Positions 24,502 to 32,584 are shown, counted from the stretch's first letter. The stretch: DNA of 64,000 nucleotides from Capsulimonas corticalis (GCF_003574315.2 NZ_AP025739.1:6448001-6512000); one strand, 5' to 3'. Numbers and translations are program-made. The notes: generated by a model from the letters alone, not told the origin.

Positions 24502-24993
24502 CTAAGATTGTTCGGACTCCCGCAGAAGTTTCGCTTCATATGCTCGGCGCTGCGCCAATTCTTCGTCGCTCATTCGCCATTGGTTCGGCAGCGCGGGGTC
24601 CAGCTCGTATGGCTCGGAGTAGTAAGGGACGCCCGACATATCGACAAACACCGCGACCAGCGACACCGCGCCCTCATAACGCCGATCGGCTATGAGATCG
24701 CAGAGCCGCTGGCGGCACAGCTTAAACTCGCAATCTTTACCCGGGCGCAGCCAGAATGGAAACGCCGGTCCGGCGAGGACAATCCCCTTGGCCCCGGGCG
24801 CGAATTGCAGCGGCAGGATCTCGCCGCTTGGCAGCGCAATCCCCGCCTGCTGAAGCAGAAAGGGACTGAGCTTCGCGCTCGCCAGTGGACATACCCATTC
24901 CTCGACCAGGTTATCGTCAGCCGCCACATACATCCCGCGACTGATCTGAACGCGGATATCGTCGCTTCGGTCGAAAGGATTCTTGTTCCACAT
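24502..24993 (-). CDS. Hypothetical protein, 163 aa
   Basis: A soluble protein starting MWNKNPFDRSDDIRVQISRG, with features LVEEWVCPLASAKLSPFLLQ and LVAVFVDMSGVPYYSEPYEL. No signal peptide or known domain is seen. It has only a weak SD. It is the last gene of the long minus-strand island at 24.5-28.9 kb and is convergent with the TIGR02452 gene. An immunity-type role is inferred only from context. Confidence 0.55.
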   Translation of the reverse strand: MWNKNPFDRSDDIRVQISRGMYVAADDNLVEEWVCPLASAKLSPFLLQQAGIALPSGEILPLQFAPGAKGIVLAGPAFPFWLRPGKDCEFKLCRQRLCDLIADRRYEGAVSLVAVFVDMSGVPYYSEPYELDPALPNQWRMSDEELAQRRAYEAKLLRESEQS

Positions 24994-25068
24994 CAGTAAT
25001 TTTCACCGTTCCAACGGACATTCAAATCCCCGCGAACCTCGCACGCCAGAACAGAAGACTGGGACGGA

Positions 25069-25305
25069 TTAGGTATGACGCAATAACATCTCGCGGAATT
25101 TTCGACCTGGCGTATCCAGCGTCGCCGACCTCTCAAAAATGACCGTTGTTTCAAGATTCGAGGGGTCGAAACAGATTTCCTCCCACACCCGATCTCCGGG
25201 ATCACGCTCAGCACTAAACAACAAATCACTCAAAAGCACCAACATAAAGACGTTATTGCCGGTCCGCGAATCCAATATCGAAAAACAGGCAGATTCACCG
25301 GCCAT
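25069..25305 (-). CDS. Hypothetical protein, 78 aa
   Basis: The sequence MAGESACFSILDSRTGNNVF, then MLVLLSDLLFSAERDPGDRV and KFREMLLRHT, looks like a genuine soluble protein. The ATG has no good SD. The frame remains open upstream to about 25365, through a dispersed repeat, without a better start codon. It may therefore be a gene whose 5' end was replaced by the repeat at 25319-25368. No family is recognised. Confidence 0.45.
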   Translation of the reverse strand: MAGESACFSILDSRTGNNVFMLVLLSDLLFSAERDPGDRVWEEICFDPSNLETTVIFERSATLDTPGRKFREMLLRHT

Positions 25306-25318
25306 TCTCAGTGCGATT

Positions 25319-25368
25319 CCTGGTATAAGGTTAGATGGATCTTTCAGCCGTTCGCGGCTGAGGGATCC
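25319..25368 (+). repeat. Orphan copy of the GGTATAA leader element
   Basis: CCTGGTATAAGGTTAGATGG followed by ATCTTTCAGCCG and CGGCTGAGGGATCC. It matches the element in front of the first PAS kinase (29361-29410) at most positions and has the same small hairpin (CAGCCG/CGGCTG). No plus-strand gene follows it here. Confidence 0.6.
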
Positions 25369-25397
25369 CCACCCTCATTCGCCAACTCACTCCATGT

Positions 25398-25619
25398 TTA
25401 CGCCGAGCAGCCTTGCACATGCAGCCTCAGGCAGTCCGGGCACAGGAAAAAGTAGAGCGCGTCTTCGCGGATAAAAAACGTCTCGCCGGTTAGAAAATGT
25501 CCTCCCTGGAACTTCTCCTGGCCAATCCCCGCGATATAATCCATCTCGTGGCGCGCCAGCCGCAGCGCAGGTTCGTCTTTTCGCCTTCTCGCACCAAACG
25601 CAGCCGAGCACAGTTCCAT
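25398..25619 (-). CDS. Hypothetical protein, 73 aa, possible metal-binding CxxC
   Basis: The start at 25617-25619 lies 8 bp after the stop of the upstream gene. The sequence begins MELCSAAFGARRRKDEPALR and ends with ALYFFLCPDCLRLHVQGC, which has a CPDC pair plus a third Cys like a small metal-binding or redox knuckle. No known family is recognised. The tight spacing suggests it shares an operon with 25627-26304. Confidence 0.45.
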   Translation of the reverse strand: MELCSAAFGARRRKDEPALRLARHEMDYIAGIGQEKFQGGHFLTGETFFIREDALYFFLCPDCLRLHVQGCSA

Positions 25620-25626
25620 ATCAGTG

Positions 25627-26304
25627 TCACAGCCAGCGCCAATCGAACCGGCCGGCCCCCTGCTCCAGCACCGCAACACGCTCGCCTTGGCGCAGCAGCG
25701 CTTCCTTTACCGCGTCATTCGCGCCAAGCATCCGGTGACCAGTCACGAATATGGCGTAGTTGACTTCGCAGCCAAATGGAATATACGCCCAGCCGATCTC
25801 TTCAATCCATTTCGGCGCGGATTCCGTCATATACAATTCTTTGCTGGGGTAGGAATAATAATGTATCTCTCCATTCGGATGATACACCGTATGAGACTTT
25901 AGTGGAACGCGCTGCAAAATCTGCGGCGGCGTCGACGCTGGGTAAGCAAAGCTGAAGTTGTCGTCATATCGGCCGATATTGTCCTTCAGGATCTCCTGCA
26001 TTTCCGGAAGCAGCCAGAGGCGGCTGGCCTCAGGCGTAGCTAGAAAATCGTCCAGCGCGTCTTCGTCTGGATATCGCCGATTGAGATCCGCCAGTAAATC
26101 AGGCGCCCGGTCGAGATAACTCCACAGCGGGCCGGCCCCATACCACAACGGCGTGTCGGCGACATGCGCCAGCGCCGTTTCCAAATTACCGCGCGTGGAC
26201 CGCATCAAACAATGTGGGAACTTTGCAATGGGAGGATCCAGCGTCCCAAGAAATCGCAGCATTGTCTGATCTTCCCACGAGATCGATGAATCATTGCTTT
26301 TCAT
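25627..26304 (-). CDS. Hypothetical protein, 225 aa
   Basis: The frame could start further upstream, but MKSNDSSISWEDQTMLRFLG at 26304 lies after the upstream gene's stop and gives a normal start. The sequence is soluble and rich in Trp and Tyr (ADTPLWYGAGPLWSYLDRAP, SAPKWIEEIGWAYIPFGCEV). There is no known domain. It sits within the immunity-type island; a weak SD and the 43-bp gap to 26348 suggest coupling. Confidence 0.55.
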   Translation of the reverse strand: MKSNDSSISWEDQTMLRFLGTLDPPIAKFPHCLMRSTRGNLETALAHVADTPLWYGAGPLWSYLDRAPDLLADLNRRYPDEDALDDFLATPEASRLWLLPEMQEILKDNIGRYDDNFSFAYPASTPPQILQRVPLKSHTVYHPNGEIHYYSYPSKELYMTESAPKWIEEIGWAYIPFGCEVNYAIFVTGHRMLGANDAVKEALLRQGERVAVLEQGAGRFDWRWL

Positions 26305-26347
26305 TGCATTACTTTGGAGTTGATGGGGAATAGCTTCTGTCGCGAAC

Positions 26348-26863
26348 TCAGTCGCCGGAGCACCCTTCGATGTAGTATTCGGTGGGCGTCTCTCCCGTAA
26401 ACAGCACCAGATAAACGGCGCTCCACCGGCCGTACAGATTGCAGTCGTAAAGCCGTAAGCCCCCGCCGTTGTCCGGCGACAGGAGATCTCGCGACGGATA
26501 CGGCGTGCCGAAGATCTCGACAACGCAGTCCTCCGGAACGGGACTCAATCCCCCATATTCAGGCGCCGCGCAGATATGATCGATATCCAGGACGGAATGC
26601 GCCCCGGTGTCGCCATATTTCTTAAGAAGCGATTCAATCGACTTCGGACGGCGGGACTTGGTGATATTGGGACTCAGCAGCGCAAGCCGCTCGCGGTACT
26701 TTCTTCCCGCTTCCGGATCTAGCCGTTCGATGGTCGCGGCAAGAGTATCCAGTCCGCCGTACGAATAATCTCCGCGTTCAAACACCTCATTCCGAAGCTG
26801 TTTCAACGCAGCCTCAATATCCGGCTGATAAGGAATAAAATGCCGCCACTGCGTTGCTCCCAA
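26348..26863 (-). CDS. Conserved hypothetical protein, 171 aa
   Basis: The best start is a TTG at 26861-26863 with GGAGGAGGA just upstream, giving MGATQWRHFIPYQPDIEAAL. The body includes NEVFERGDYSYG, PKSIESLLKKYGDTGAHSVL with DIDHICAAPEYGG, and CVVEIFGTPYPSRDLL. I recognise this as a recurring small-protein type in genomes with immunity arrays, with the same W-yFiPYq-Di--aL--Lr--vF opening, but I cannot give a family number. The function is unknown. Confidence 0.65.
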   Translation of the reverse strand: MGATQWRHFIPYQPDIEAALKQLRNEVFERGDYSYGGLDTLAATIERLDPEAGRKYRERLALLSPNITKSRRPKSIESLLKKYGDTGAHSVLDIDHICAAPEYGGLSPVPEDCVVEIFGTPYPSRDLLSPDNGGGLRLYDCNLYGRWSAVYLVLFTGETPTEYYIEGCSGD

Positions 26864-26956
26864 TCCGCTCCTCCTCCGCACCTGTTGTCAAAAAAATGAT
26901 GCTCGACGATTATGTGCAGCTGACTTTGGCGTCGCGGATCGCGCAAATGGCGCACT

Positions 26957-27532
26957 TCAGTACATTTCTGCTGGCTGCTCCCACGTTAGCTTTTCGAGGC
27001 TGTAATGCTGAAACCCATGGCGTTTGATCAGATCGAAGGCGCGCTGTGTGACTACTAATCCGCAGCTGGGGCGAACCGGCCCCGGCGCGCCGATTCTCTG
27101 GGGGTCGAACACAAAGTCAATTCGTTTTGCGTAGATCAGATCGTCTCCAGAAGTAGCCTTGATTGTCGACGCCATGGTAATTTCTCCGGTTCCCTCAAGA
27201 CGAAGCCATTGAAATTCGGGCAGACTGGCTAACTCCGGCCGGGATCTCTGGCTGTTCTTAAAGGACGGCTTTCCAGAGACGATTACGGGATCCAGACGAA
27301 ACCCGGTGATGCCCTCGGCAAGCAGATCCGCGCCCAGCGACGCCGTCACCAAAAATTGCTGGCCATTTGTGACCAGCGAATCGCCCTTCCATCGCTCAAA
27401 ACGAAAATCCAGTTGCTGTATGTCCGCCACACCCGTTTCGCTCGCGCGCAACGCTTCTGTATTCAGAATAATCGTCTCAGGTCCATAGACACCTGAGCGC
27501 TCCAGCAGCAAAAAATAGTGCGCGCTTTTCAT
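26957..27532 (-). CDS. Hypothetical protein, 191 aa
   Basis: It starts MKSAHYFLLLERSGVYGPET. The middle part (VADIQQLDFRFERWKGDSLV) and the C-terminus (CGLVVTQRAFDLIKRHGFQH then YSLEKLTWEQPAEMY) resemble the imm11-type small immunity proteins (DUF1629-like), but I am not certain. No signal peptide is present. It follows the 117-aa gene by 15 bp, so the two are probably cotranscribed. Confidence 0.6.
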   Translation of the reverse strand: MKSAHYFLLLERSGVYGPETIILNTEALRASETGVADIQQLDFRFERWKGDSLVTNGQQFLVTASLGADLLAEGITGFRLDPVIVSGKPSFKNSQRSRPELASLPEFQWLRLEGTGEITMASTIKATSGDDLIYAKRIDFVFDPQRIGAPGPVRPSCGLVVTQRAFDLIKRHGFQHYSLEKLTWEQPAEMY

Positions 27533-27547
27533 AAGGGGCCCACGATC

Positions 27548-27901
27548 CTAAGACTTTCGAACGACGAGCTCCTTAGAAGTTTTCGTCACGCCGTCGAGCA
27601 GTAAGATCCGAATATCGCGCAGCCGATCGATCTGCGGTTTCCATTCGAAATCTTGGAGGAGCAGGTGAGAAATAGCCAGCTGGATCGCGGTTTCCTGCTG
27701 AGGGCTGGCGGTGAAAACGAACGTCAGTCCCCACGCGGCGTTCTTTCGACTCTTCAGCCACTGGATCATCGCCTCGTTCACGTGGCGCATTTCGCTTTCC
27801 AGCGGATAGGGGTTGTCAATCACGGCGGTAATCGCGAGCATATACCCCTTGGAAAACAGCTGTCTCTTCGAAGCTTCCATGACGGTCACTGAAGTGGACA
27901 T
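27548..27901 (-). CDS. Hypothetical protein, 117 aa
   Basis: It starts MSTSVTVMEASKRQLFSKGY with a GGAG upstream. Other segments are MIQWLKSRKNAAWGLTFVFT and IRILLLDGVTKTSKELVVRK. No known domain, signal peptide or membrane segment is recognised. It is first in a two-gene unit with 26957-27532. Confidence 0.5.
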   Translation of the reverse strand: MSTSVTVMEASKRQLFSKGYMLAITAVIDNPYPLESEMRHVNEAMIQWLKSRKNAAWGLTFVFTASPQQETAIQLAISHLLLQDFEWKPQIDRLRDIRILLLDGVTKTSKELVVRKS

Positions 27902-28071
27902 TTCGTTTCTTGGCTCCGTTCATCGTTGATGTGGATCCCGCATCCCAGCGGCGTTCACGAGATGCGGACAAGCAGACGTGCGAGACATCTCATCATACGA
28001 CAGCCAACGAGCAGACGTCAAGTTTTTCAAGAAAATCTAATCATTCCGCGTAACAGACACGGACCGCCTCC

Positions 28072-28923
28072 CTAATCTTTGTCGATCTGGACGGGCGCCC
28101 AGCCAATCGTCAGTTTATGCAGGACGCAGAATTGGTAGAACGTTTGCGAGAACACCGTATGCGGGGCGTTGAGGCCAAAGTTCTCATATGTCAGCGCGAT
28201 ATCGAACGGCGGGATGCTCGCCAAATCCTTCGCCCGGTAGTGCAGTTCAGGAATGGCGAATAGCGCCTCTGGAAAGTCGATGCCTTCGCGCAGCACTGAT
28301 GGCTCCGGCGCATCGCGATCGAGGAGGCGGCTTGGGCCCCGCGCGCTCAAAAAGACGTTCCGATCGGAAAGCGGCGGCAGGACGATCTCGCTCGTGAGCT
28401 CCCAGAACTGCCCCGACAGCTTCTTCGCGCCCGCCCCATACAGTTCGATGGGCTGGAGTTTGGCTCCCCGAAACGCGCCCTCTTCCACGGCGGCCCGAAT
28501 GCGTTCGGAGATCAACACCGCCATGCCCCATCCCCCACCGATATCGGACTTCGGCTTGATCTTCGCGGCGTCTTTGCTCAGCAGGCCACTCGGCAGTCGT
28601 TCATCAAACCCAAACGTCCGCGTAAAATATGGCGACAGATACCGGCATTGCTCCAGGTCGCGTTTGCTGTAAGATCGCTCGATCCTCATCAAAAAGTCAT
28701 GCTTACCCGGCATCGTCCCAGGGTCGGGCGTGCAGTCGTAGCGCCGCAGCAGATCGAAGATCTGGGTGTTCCGTTCATCTTCCTGCGGCATTTGACTGTC
28801 GAAGACCTGCACCCCATGCGCGTTGGTCCGCGCTCCTTCGGGATAAATCGCGGCAATCTCCTCAAACAGAGCGCCGCCGACTTCATCAAAACTCCCAAAG
28901 TGAATCGTGACGATGGTTTTCAT
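28072..28923 (-). CDS. Hypothetical protein, 283 aa
   Basis: A soluble protein starting MKTIVTIHFGSFDEVGGALF. Notable segments are MPGKHDFLMRIERSYSKRDL with EQCRYLSPYF, VLPPLSDRNVFLSARGPS and IPPFDIALTYENFGLNAPHT. The mid-region resembles proteins of the double-CXXCG or related immunity type in general layout, though no Cys knuckles are present. It has no clear SD. No family can be named with confidence. Confidence 0.55.
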   Translation of the reverse strand: MKTIVTIHFGSFDEVGGALFEEIAAIYPEGARTNAHGVQVFDSQMPQEDERNTQIFDLLRRYDCTPDPGTMPGKHDFLMRIERSYSKRDLEQCRYLSPYFTRTFGFDERLPSGLLSKDAAKIKPKSDIGGGWGMAVLISERIRAAVEEGAFRGAKLQPIELYGAGAKKLSGQFWELTSEIVLPPLSDRNVFLSARGPSRLLDRDAPEPSVLREGIDFPEALFAIPELHYRAKDLASIPPFDIALTYENFGLNAPHTVFSQTFYQFCVLHKLTIGWAPVQIDKD

Positions 28924-28953
28924 ATTGGGTTATGGATTCTTCCGGGGAATTAA

Positions 28954-29153
28954 TCATGAAACTCCTGCCTCAGTAGGGATCTCGTACACCTGCTTCAGAT
29001 AAGGAGAGATCAGTAAATTGATTGCGGATGCAATGAGCAGCATGGGGATTTGGACGTGAAGAAAGTCCATCCGCTAGCGGACATATCAAACGAGATCGCC
29101 AGGATGAGGAAGAATGGGAATTGCGCAAGCCCATACGCACTTTTGGTGTTCAT
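28954..29153 (-). pseudogene. Possible small membrane protein split by a frameshift
   Basis: One minus-strand frame starts at 29153 (MNTKSAYGLAQFPFFLILAI SFD) and looks like a membrane segment. Its sense is lost after about 29075. An overlapping frame from 29070 reads MDFLHVQIPMLLIASAINLL then ISPYLKQVYEIPTEAGVS to 28954, another membrane segment. Joining them by a one-base shift gives a two-helix protein of about 65 residues. It may be a disrupted gene or two tiny membrane peptides. Confidence 0.3.
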
Positions 29154-29270
29154 TGTCTCTCGCTATCCTGCATTTCTGTTTATGATACCATGGGCGCCCA
29201 GCGCATCCAGAGTATGCACGCCAGAAAACGTCTGGTCCTGGTGTAAGGATGCGGCGGGATGAAGGCAAGG

Positions 29271-29304
29271 ACATGTTAACGAAAGTGCGTTTTCGTTAAC
29301 ATGT
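29271..29304. promoter_or_regulatory. Perfect 14-bp inverted repeat upstream of PAS kinase 1
   Basis: ACATGTTAACGAAA and its exact complement TTTCGTTAACATGT enclose 6 nt. It lies about 150 bp upstream of the kinase start. It could be an operator. The core TTCGTTAA also occurs in the promoter of the XRE gene at 46917-46926. Confidence 0.5.
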
Positions 29305-29360
29305 TCTTTCTCGTCCGATCCAAGGAGCCAAAAAAGATCAGGTGGCATTCTTGGGGCGAA

Positions 29361-29410
29361 TCCAGGTATAAATTCTATGGATCTTACAGCCGACGCAGGC
29401 TGAAGGATAC
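29361..29410 (+). promoter_or_regulatory. GGTATAA leader element of PAS kinase 1
   Basis: TCCAGGTATAAATTCTATGG is followed by ATCTTACAGCCG and a short hairpin (CAGCC/GGCTG). It ends 45 bp before the ATG at 29455. Similar elements precede kinases 2 and 3, and a nearly identical orphan copy lies at 25319-25368. Confidence 0.55.
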
Positions 29411-29454
29411 AAATTCCCGCAAGTCGCGCAACAAACGCCGGATGTAGAGACGCA

Positions 29455-30804
29455 ATGACCGTTCCAAGCTCCGAGGATGAAGAGGATGGACTGGACGCCG
29501 CCAAGCGCGCGCTTGCCGAAAGCGAGCGGCGGTACCAGACGCTGTTTGAGACGATGGCGCAGGGCGTCGTCTACCAGGACAAAAATGGGCGCATTATTTC
29601 CGCCAACCCGGCGGCCGAACGGATGCTGGGAATGACGCTGGAGGTCATGCAGGGCCGCACGGCGACCGATCCCCGATGGCGCGCCGTCCGCGAAGACGGT
29701 TCACCATTTCCCGACGACGAGCGTCCCTCCGTCCGGGCGCTGCGAACGGGCAAGCCGGCGCTGGGCGTCATCACCGGCTTCTATCACCCCGAACTTAACG
29801 AGACGCGCTGGCTGCGCAACGACTCCACTCCCGAACTCGATCCCGTCGATGGCTCCCCGGTGCGCGTGTACTCCATTTTGGAGGACATTACCGACCGCCT
29901 CAAGGCCGAGAAGGCGGCGGCGGAGGCGTCACGCACCGTCGTCACCATTTTGGAAAACGTCACCGACGCCTTCTTCGCGCTGGACAAGGAATTCCGATAC
30001 ACCTACGTCAATCGGCGAGGCGAGGAGATCACGCACAAAACGCGCGAGGAGCTGCTGGGGCGCCGGGTGTGGGATGTCTACCCCGACCTGATTGGATCGG
30101 TCTTTTACCACCAGTACTATCGGGCCATGGCAGGCGACGGCCCGGTCACGTTTGAGGAGTTCTACGCCGGATCCCAAACCTGGTACCGCGCGCACGCCTA
30201 CGCCACCCCAGACGGACTGGCCGTCTACCTGCGCAATATCACCGCCGAGCGCCGGGCGGCGGAAGAGCGCGCCGCCACCGAGCAGCGGCAGCGCGAATTC
30301 ATGCGCGATGTCCTCGCCAGCGTCACCAACGGCAAGCTGCACCTGTGTTTCAGTGACGCCGATCTGCCCGGCCCATGTCCCGATTGCACCGGCGTGACGC
30401 TCACACCCACCGAAGGATTACGCGCGCTGCGCCTCACCGCCGACGAAGCCGCCGGCGCGCAGGGCTTCAGCGACGATCGCCGGCACGACCTGGTCACCGC
30501 CGTCAGCGAAGCCGGCATGAACGCCATCGTCCACGCCGGCGGCGGCGTCGCCTGCGTCCGCACCCTCCCCGATCACATCGTGCAGGTCTGGATCGTCGAC
30601 GAAGGCGCGGGCATCTCCGTCGAGAACCTGCCCCGGGCCACCCTCGAAAAAGGCTACACCACCGCTGGCACCCTCGGCCACGGCATGAAGATGATGCTCC
30701 GCTCCACCGACCGCGTTTACCTGCTCACCAGCCCCACCGGCACAACCGTCGTGCTCGAACAAGGCCCCAACTCCCAATCGCCGCTCCTGCAAAACGAATG
30801 GTGA
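29455..30804 (+). CDS. PAS-PAS-HATPase sensor kinase (RsbW-like), paralogue 1
   Basis: 449 residues. PAS 1 (about 22-148) contains RYQTLFETMAQGVVYQDKNG, and PAS 2 (about 160-272) contains ENVTDAFFALDKEFRYTYVN. After a linker (RQREFMRDVLASVTNGKLHL) comes a HATPase_c domain (about 325-440) with an N-box SEAGMNAIVHAGGG, a G1 box VDEGAGIS and a GTLGHGMKMM lid. There is no HisKA domain, so it belongs with RsbW/SpoIIAB-like serine kinases rather than histidine kinases. It is cytoplasmic. It probably phosphorylates an anti-sigma antagonist or binds a sigma factor in response to a PAS ligand. Two close paralogues follow at 32923 and 34396. Confidence 0.92.
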   Translation: MTVPSSEDEEDGLDAAKRALAESERRYQTLFETMAQGVVYQDKNGRIISANPAAERMLGMTLEVMQGRTATDPRWRAVREDGSPFPDDERPSVRALRTGKPALGVITGFYHPELNETRWLRNDSTPELDPVDGSPVRVYSILEDITDRLKAEKAAAEASRTVVTILENVTDAFFALDKEFRYTYVNRRGEEITHKTREELLGRRVWDVYPDLIGSVFYHQYYRAMAGDGPVTFEEFYAGSQTWYRAHAYATPDGLAVYLRNITAERRAAEERAATEQRQREFMRDVLASVTNGKLHLCFSDADLPGPCPDCTGVTLTPTEGLRALRLTADEAAGAQGFSDDRRHDLVTAVSEAGMNAIVHAGGGVACVRTLPDHIVQVWIVDEGAGISVENLPRATLEKGYTTAGTLGHGMKMMLRSTDRVYLLTSPTGTTVVLEQGPNSQSPLLQNEW

Positions 30805-30970
30805 GACGCCTCACTTCAACGTCCGCCCTCCGGCCCTTCGATCAGCGCCTCCGCCTGGCCCGCGTACTGGTCCAAGACACATTTCACGAACAGCAAAACA
30901 AGCACGTCATCTTTAATATTGCGAGACGTCCCTGCCGCCGCGAACCTCATCGCAGCTTGCCCAAAGCGAC

Positions 30971-31117
30971 CTACCCCGCGCCACTGTCGAACGTGACACG
31001 AAAGACGACATCGACCTCTGCGGCTTCCTCCGTCACAACGCCGTAATGGATAACCACAACGATCTCATTCCAGCGGCGGACGGCCAATATCTCCGTGAAG
31101 CAGTCGCCGATTCTCAT
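30971..31117 (-). CDS. Possible small protein or displaced tail of the upstream membrane protein
   Basis: A frame of 48 codons starting MRIGDCFTEILAVRRWNEIV with beta-strand-like composition (VVVIHYGVVTEEAAEVDVVF). It starts 11 bp after the end of 31128-31838 and stays open upstream of its Met in a different frame. The sequence looks more protein-like than the Arg-rich tail of the 31128-31838 product, so a frameshift between the two cannot be excluded. Confidence 0.3.
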   Translation of the reverse strand: MRIGDCFTEILAVRRWNEIVVVIHYGVVTEEAAEVDVVFRVTFDSGAG

Positions 31118-31127
31118 TTGCGCAATC

Positions 31128-31838
31128 TCACCGTTCGGAAAACACCCCGAGCGGCCGCCAGCGGCGGCCGCGCCAGTGGTTGCTGCGGCCACGGCGTGAG
31201 CGGAGAAAAGAATCCCAAAATATGAGCTGTAACAACAGCACAATGATGGCCGCTGGAACGATGAGCACGCCGTAGGAGAGATAACCAGCCAGGGCGAAGA
31301 TGATTCGCGAACGCGATGTCTCGGGCAGGCGCCGAAGCGCCCCATGGCTGGGATTATGCCGGCCTTCGCGGAGATAATCGCGCGGCGTCCCATGCGTGTC
31401 CAGCGCCCAAACGCCCGACGATTTCCCATCGTCGGATTGGCAGAGGATGTCTTGCCGCCCGTCGCCGTTCACATCGAGAAAGCTGAAGTAAACCGGATGC
31501 CGCCCCCCGAGATAGGCGACCGCCACGTTGCCGCGATAGAACGTGCAGCCCGCGCCGGCGTGACGTCCCTGGAAGAAATCGTACTCCAGCCGGTCGGCGG
31601 AAATCCCTACGCGCCGCGAATCGATCCCATGCGTATCCGGGCCGTCATCGTCCGTCTCGATGAAACGGAATTGGAACCATGGGTCAACTGCCCGAATCGC
31701 AAATCCGCCGAAGAGCGAAAACAAAAGTACAGCAGCGTTCAATGACAAAGACATGAGGCGGACGTACTTCCAAAAACGCAGTCGACTCGGTCCAGTTCTA
31801 TTGCTCGGATTGTCCCCCGATCGCACCTCGGCGCTCAT
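31128..31838 (-). CDS. Membrane protein with FG-GAP-like segment, 236 aa
   Basis: The ATG at 31836-31838 follows GGAGAAGGGG. TM1 is about residues 30-48 (LMSLSLNAAVLLFSLFGGFA) and TM2 about 180-205 (FALAGYLSYGVLIVPAAIIV). The exported loop between them contains YFSFLDVNGDGRQDILCQSD, a calcium-binding-like DxNxDGxxD segment as in FG-GAP/VCBS repeats. The tail is very Arg-rich and may come from a frameshift. It is convergent with kinase 1. No known function. Confidence 0.55.
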   Translation of the reverse strand: MSAEVRSGDNPSNRTGPSRLRFWKYVRLMSLSLNAAVLLFSLFGGFAIRAVDPWFQFRFIETDDDGPDTHGIDSRRVGISADRLEYDFFQGRHAGAGCTFYRGNVAVAYLGGRHPVYFSFLDVNGDGRQDILCQSDDGKSSGVWALDTHGTPRDYLREGRHNPSHGALRRLPETSRSRIIFALAGYLSYGVLIVPAAIIVLLLQLIFWDSFLRSRRGRSNHWRGRRWRPLGVFSER

Positions 31839-31911
31839 ATGTCCCCTTCTCCTACTTCGGCGACTTCGTGTACAAAGATAAACAACGTGGCGCGGCGCCC
31901 GCAGGTTTCGC

Positions 31912-31959
31912 CAATCCAAGCGCCCCGAGTTTCTTTCGAAACGCGGGGCGCTTGGATTG
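31912..31959. terminator. Long perfect inverted repeat after the secreted 202-aa gene
   Basis: Sixteen-base arms (31912-31927 and 31944-31959, CAATCCAAGCGCCCCG and its complement) around a 16-nt loop, 17 bp after the stop codon of the minus-strand gene. There is no T-run. It resembles the inverted repeat after the LamG gene. Confidence 0.6.
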
Positions 31960-31975
31960 TGTACAATCTCAGAAC

Positions 31976-32584
31976 TTACTGCACGGAGACGCTGTAGCTC
32001 AGCTCGCCGGAATAGCTGCCGCCGCCGGTGATTGCGCCGTAGTCCGTCAAGTGGCGGGTGATCGTTAGGGAGCCGCCGGGCGTGACGGGGACGGTGGAGA
32101 CGTGAGCCGCCGTCTTGCTGCCGCTCACGGTTTGCTGGGAAATGCCCCGCCCGGTGTAGTAGGTGGTGATAGGCGCATCGCCCAGGCCGTTGTCGGCGCT
32201 AGTCGTGCGTGTGGCTCCATACTGCGCGCCGCCGGCGGCGTAGGAGTATTCGGTGATTGTGACGCTGGCCGGCGCGGGGTCGCGCGCCAGATCGCCGTTG
32301 TTCGGGACCCACGCGATGGTCCCGGTATAGGAGACACTGCCTGTCAGACTGCCGCCGCCGCCGCCCGCGCCGATATCAAAGCTCATCGAGCTGGCCGTGT
32401 ACGATGGGCTGAGCGGCCCGCCGCCGCCGCTCCCCGTCGGATTGTACGTAAATCCGCCCGTCGGCGCGCCTGTCAAACCCCAGTGGCCCGCATAGGCCGG
32501 CTGAGAAATCAAAACGGGAGCCGCCGTGAATAGGACCGCTCCGAGAAAGAAGGACCGACCGCCAAGCATTTTGCTAACGTTCAT
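31976..32584 (-). CDS. Secreted Gly-rich hypothetical protein, 202 aa
   Basis: A signal peptide (MNVSKMLGGRSFFLGAVLFT AAPVLISQPAYA, cleavage after AYA) precedes a Gly/Ser/Thr-rich beta-type mature protein (GSGGGGPLSPSYTASSMSFD, SVSYTGTIAWVPNNGDLA). There are no Cys and no known domain. A small beta-sandwich surface protein is likely. It lies between PAS kinases 1 and 2 on the opposite strand. Its promoter faces that of kinase 2. Confidence 0.65.
   Translation of the reverse strand: MNVSKMLGGRSFFLGAVLFTAAPVLISQPAYAGHWGLTGAPTGGFTYNPTGSGGGGPLSPSYTASSMSFDIGAGGGGGSLTGSVSYTGTIAWVPNNGDLARDPAPASVTITEYSYAAGGAQYGATRTTSADNGLGDAPITTYYTGRGISQQTVSGSKTAAHVSTVPVTPGGSLTITRHLTDYGAITGGGSYSGELSYSVSVQ

Noticed and set aside
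24993-25229. 78-codon minus-strand frame overlapping 25069-25305
   Set aside because: It overlaps the better-looking 78-aa frame over most of its length and is Arg- and Cys-rich without an SD.
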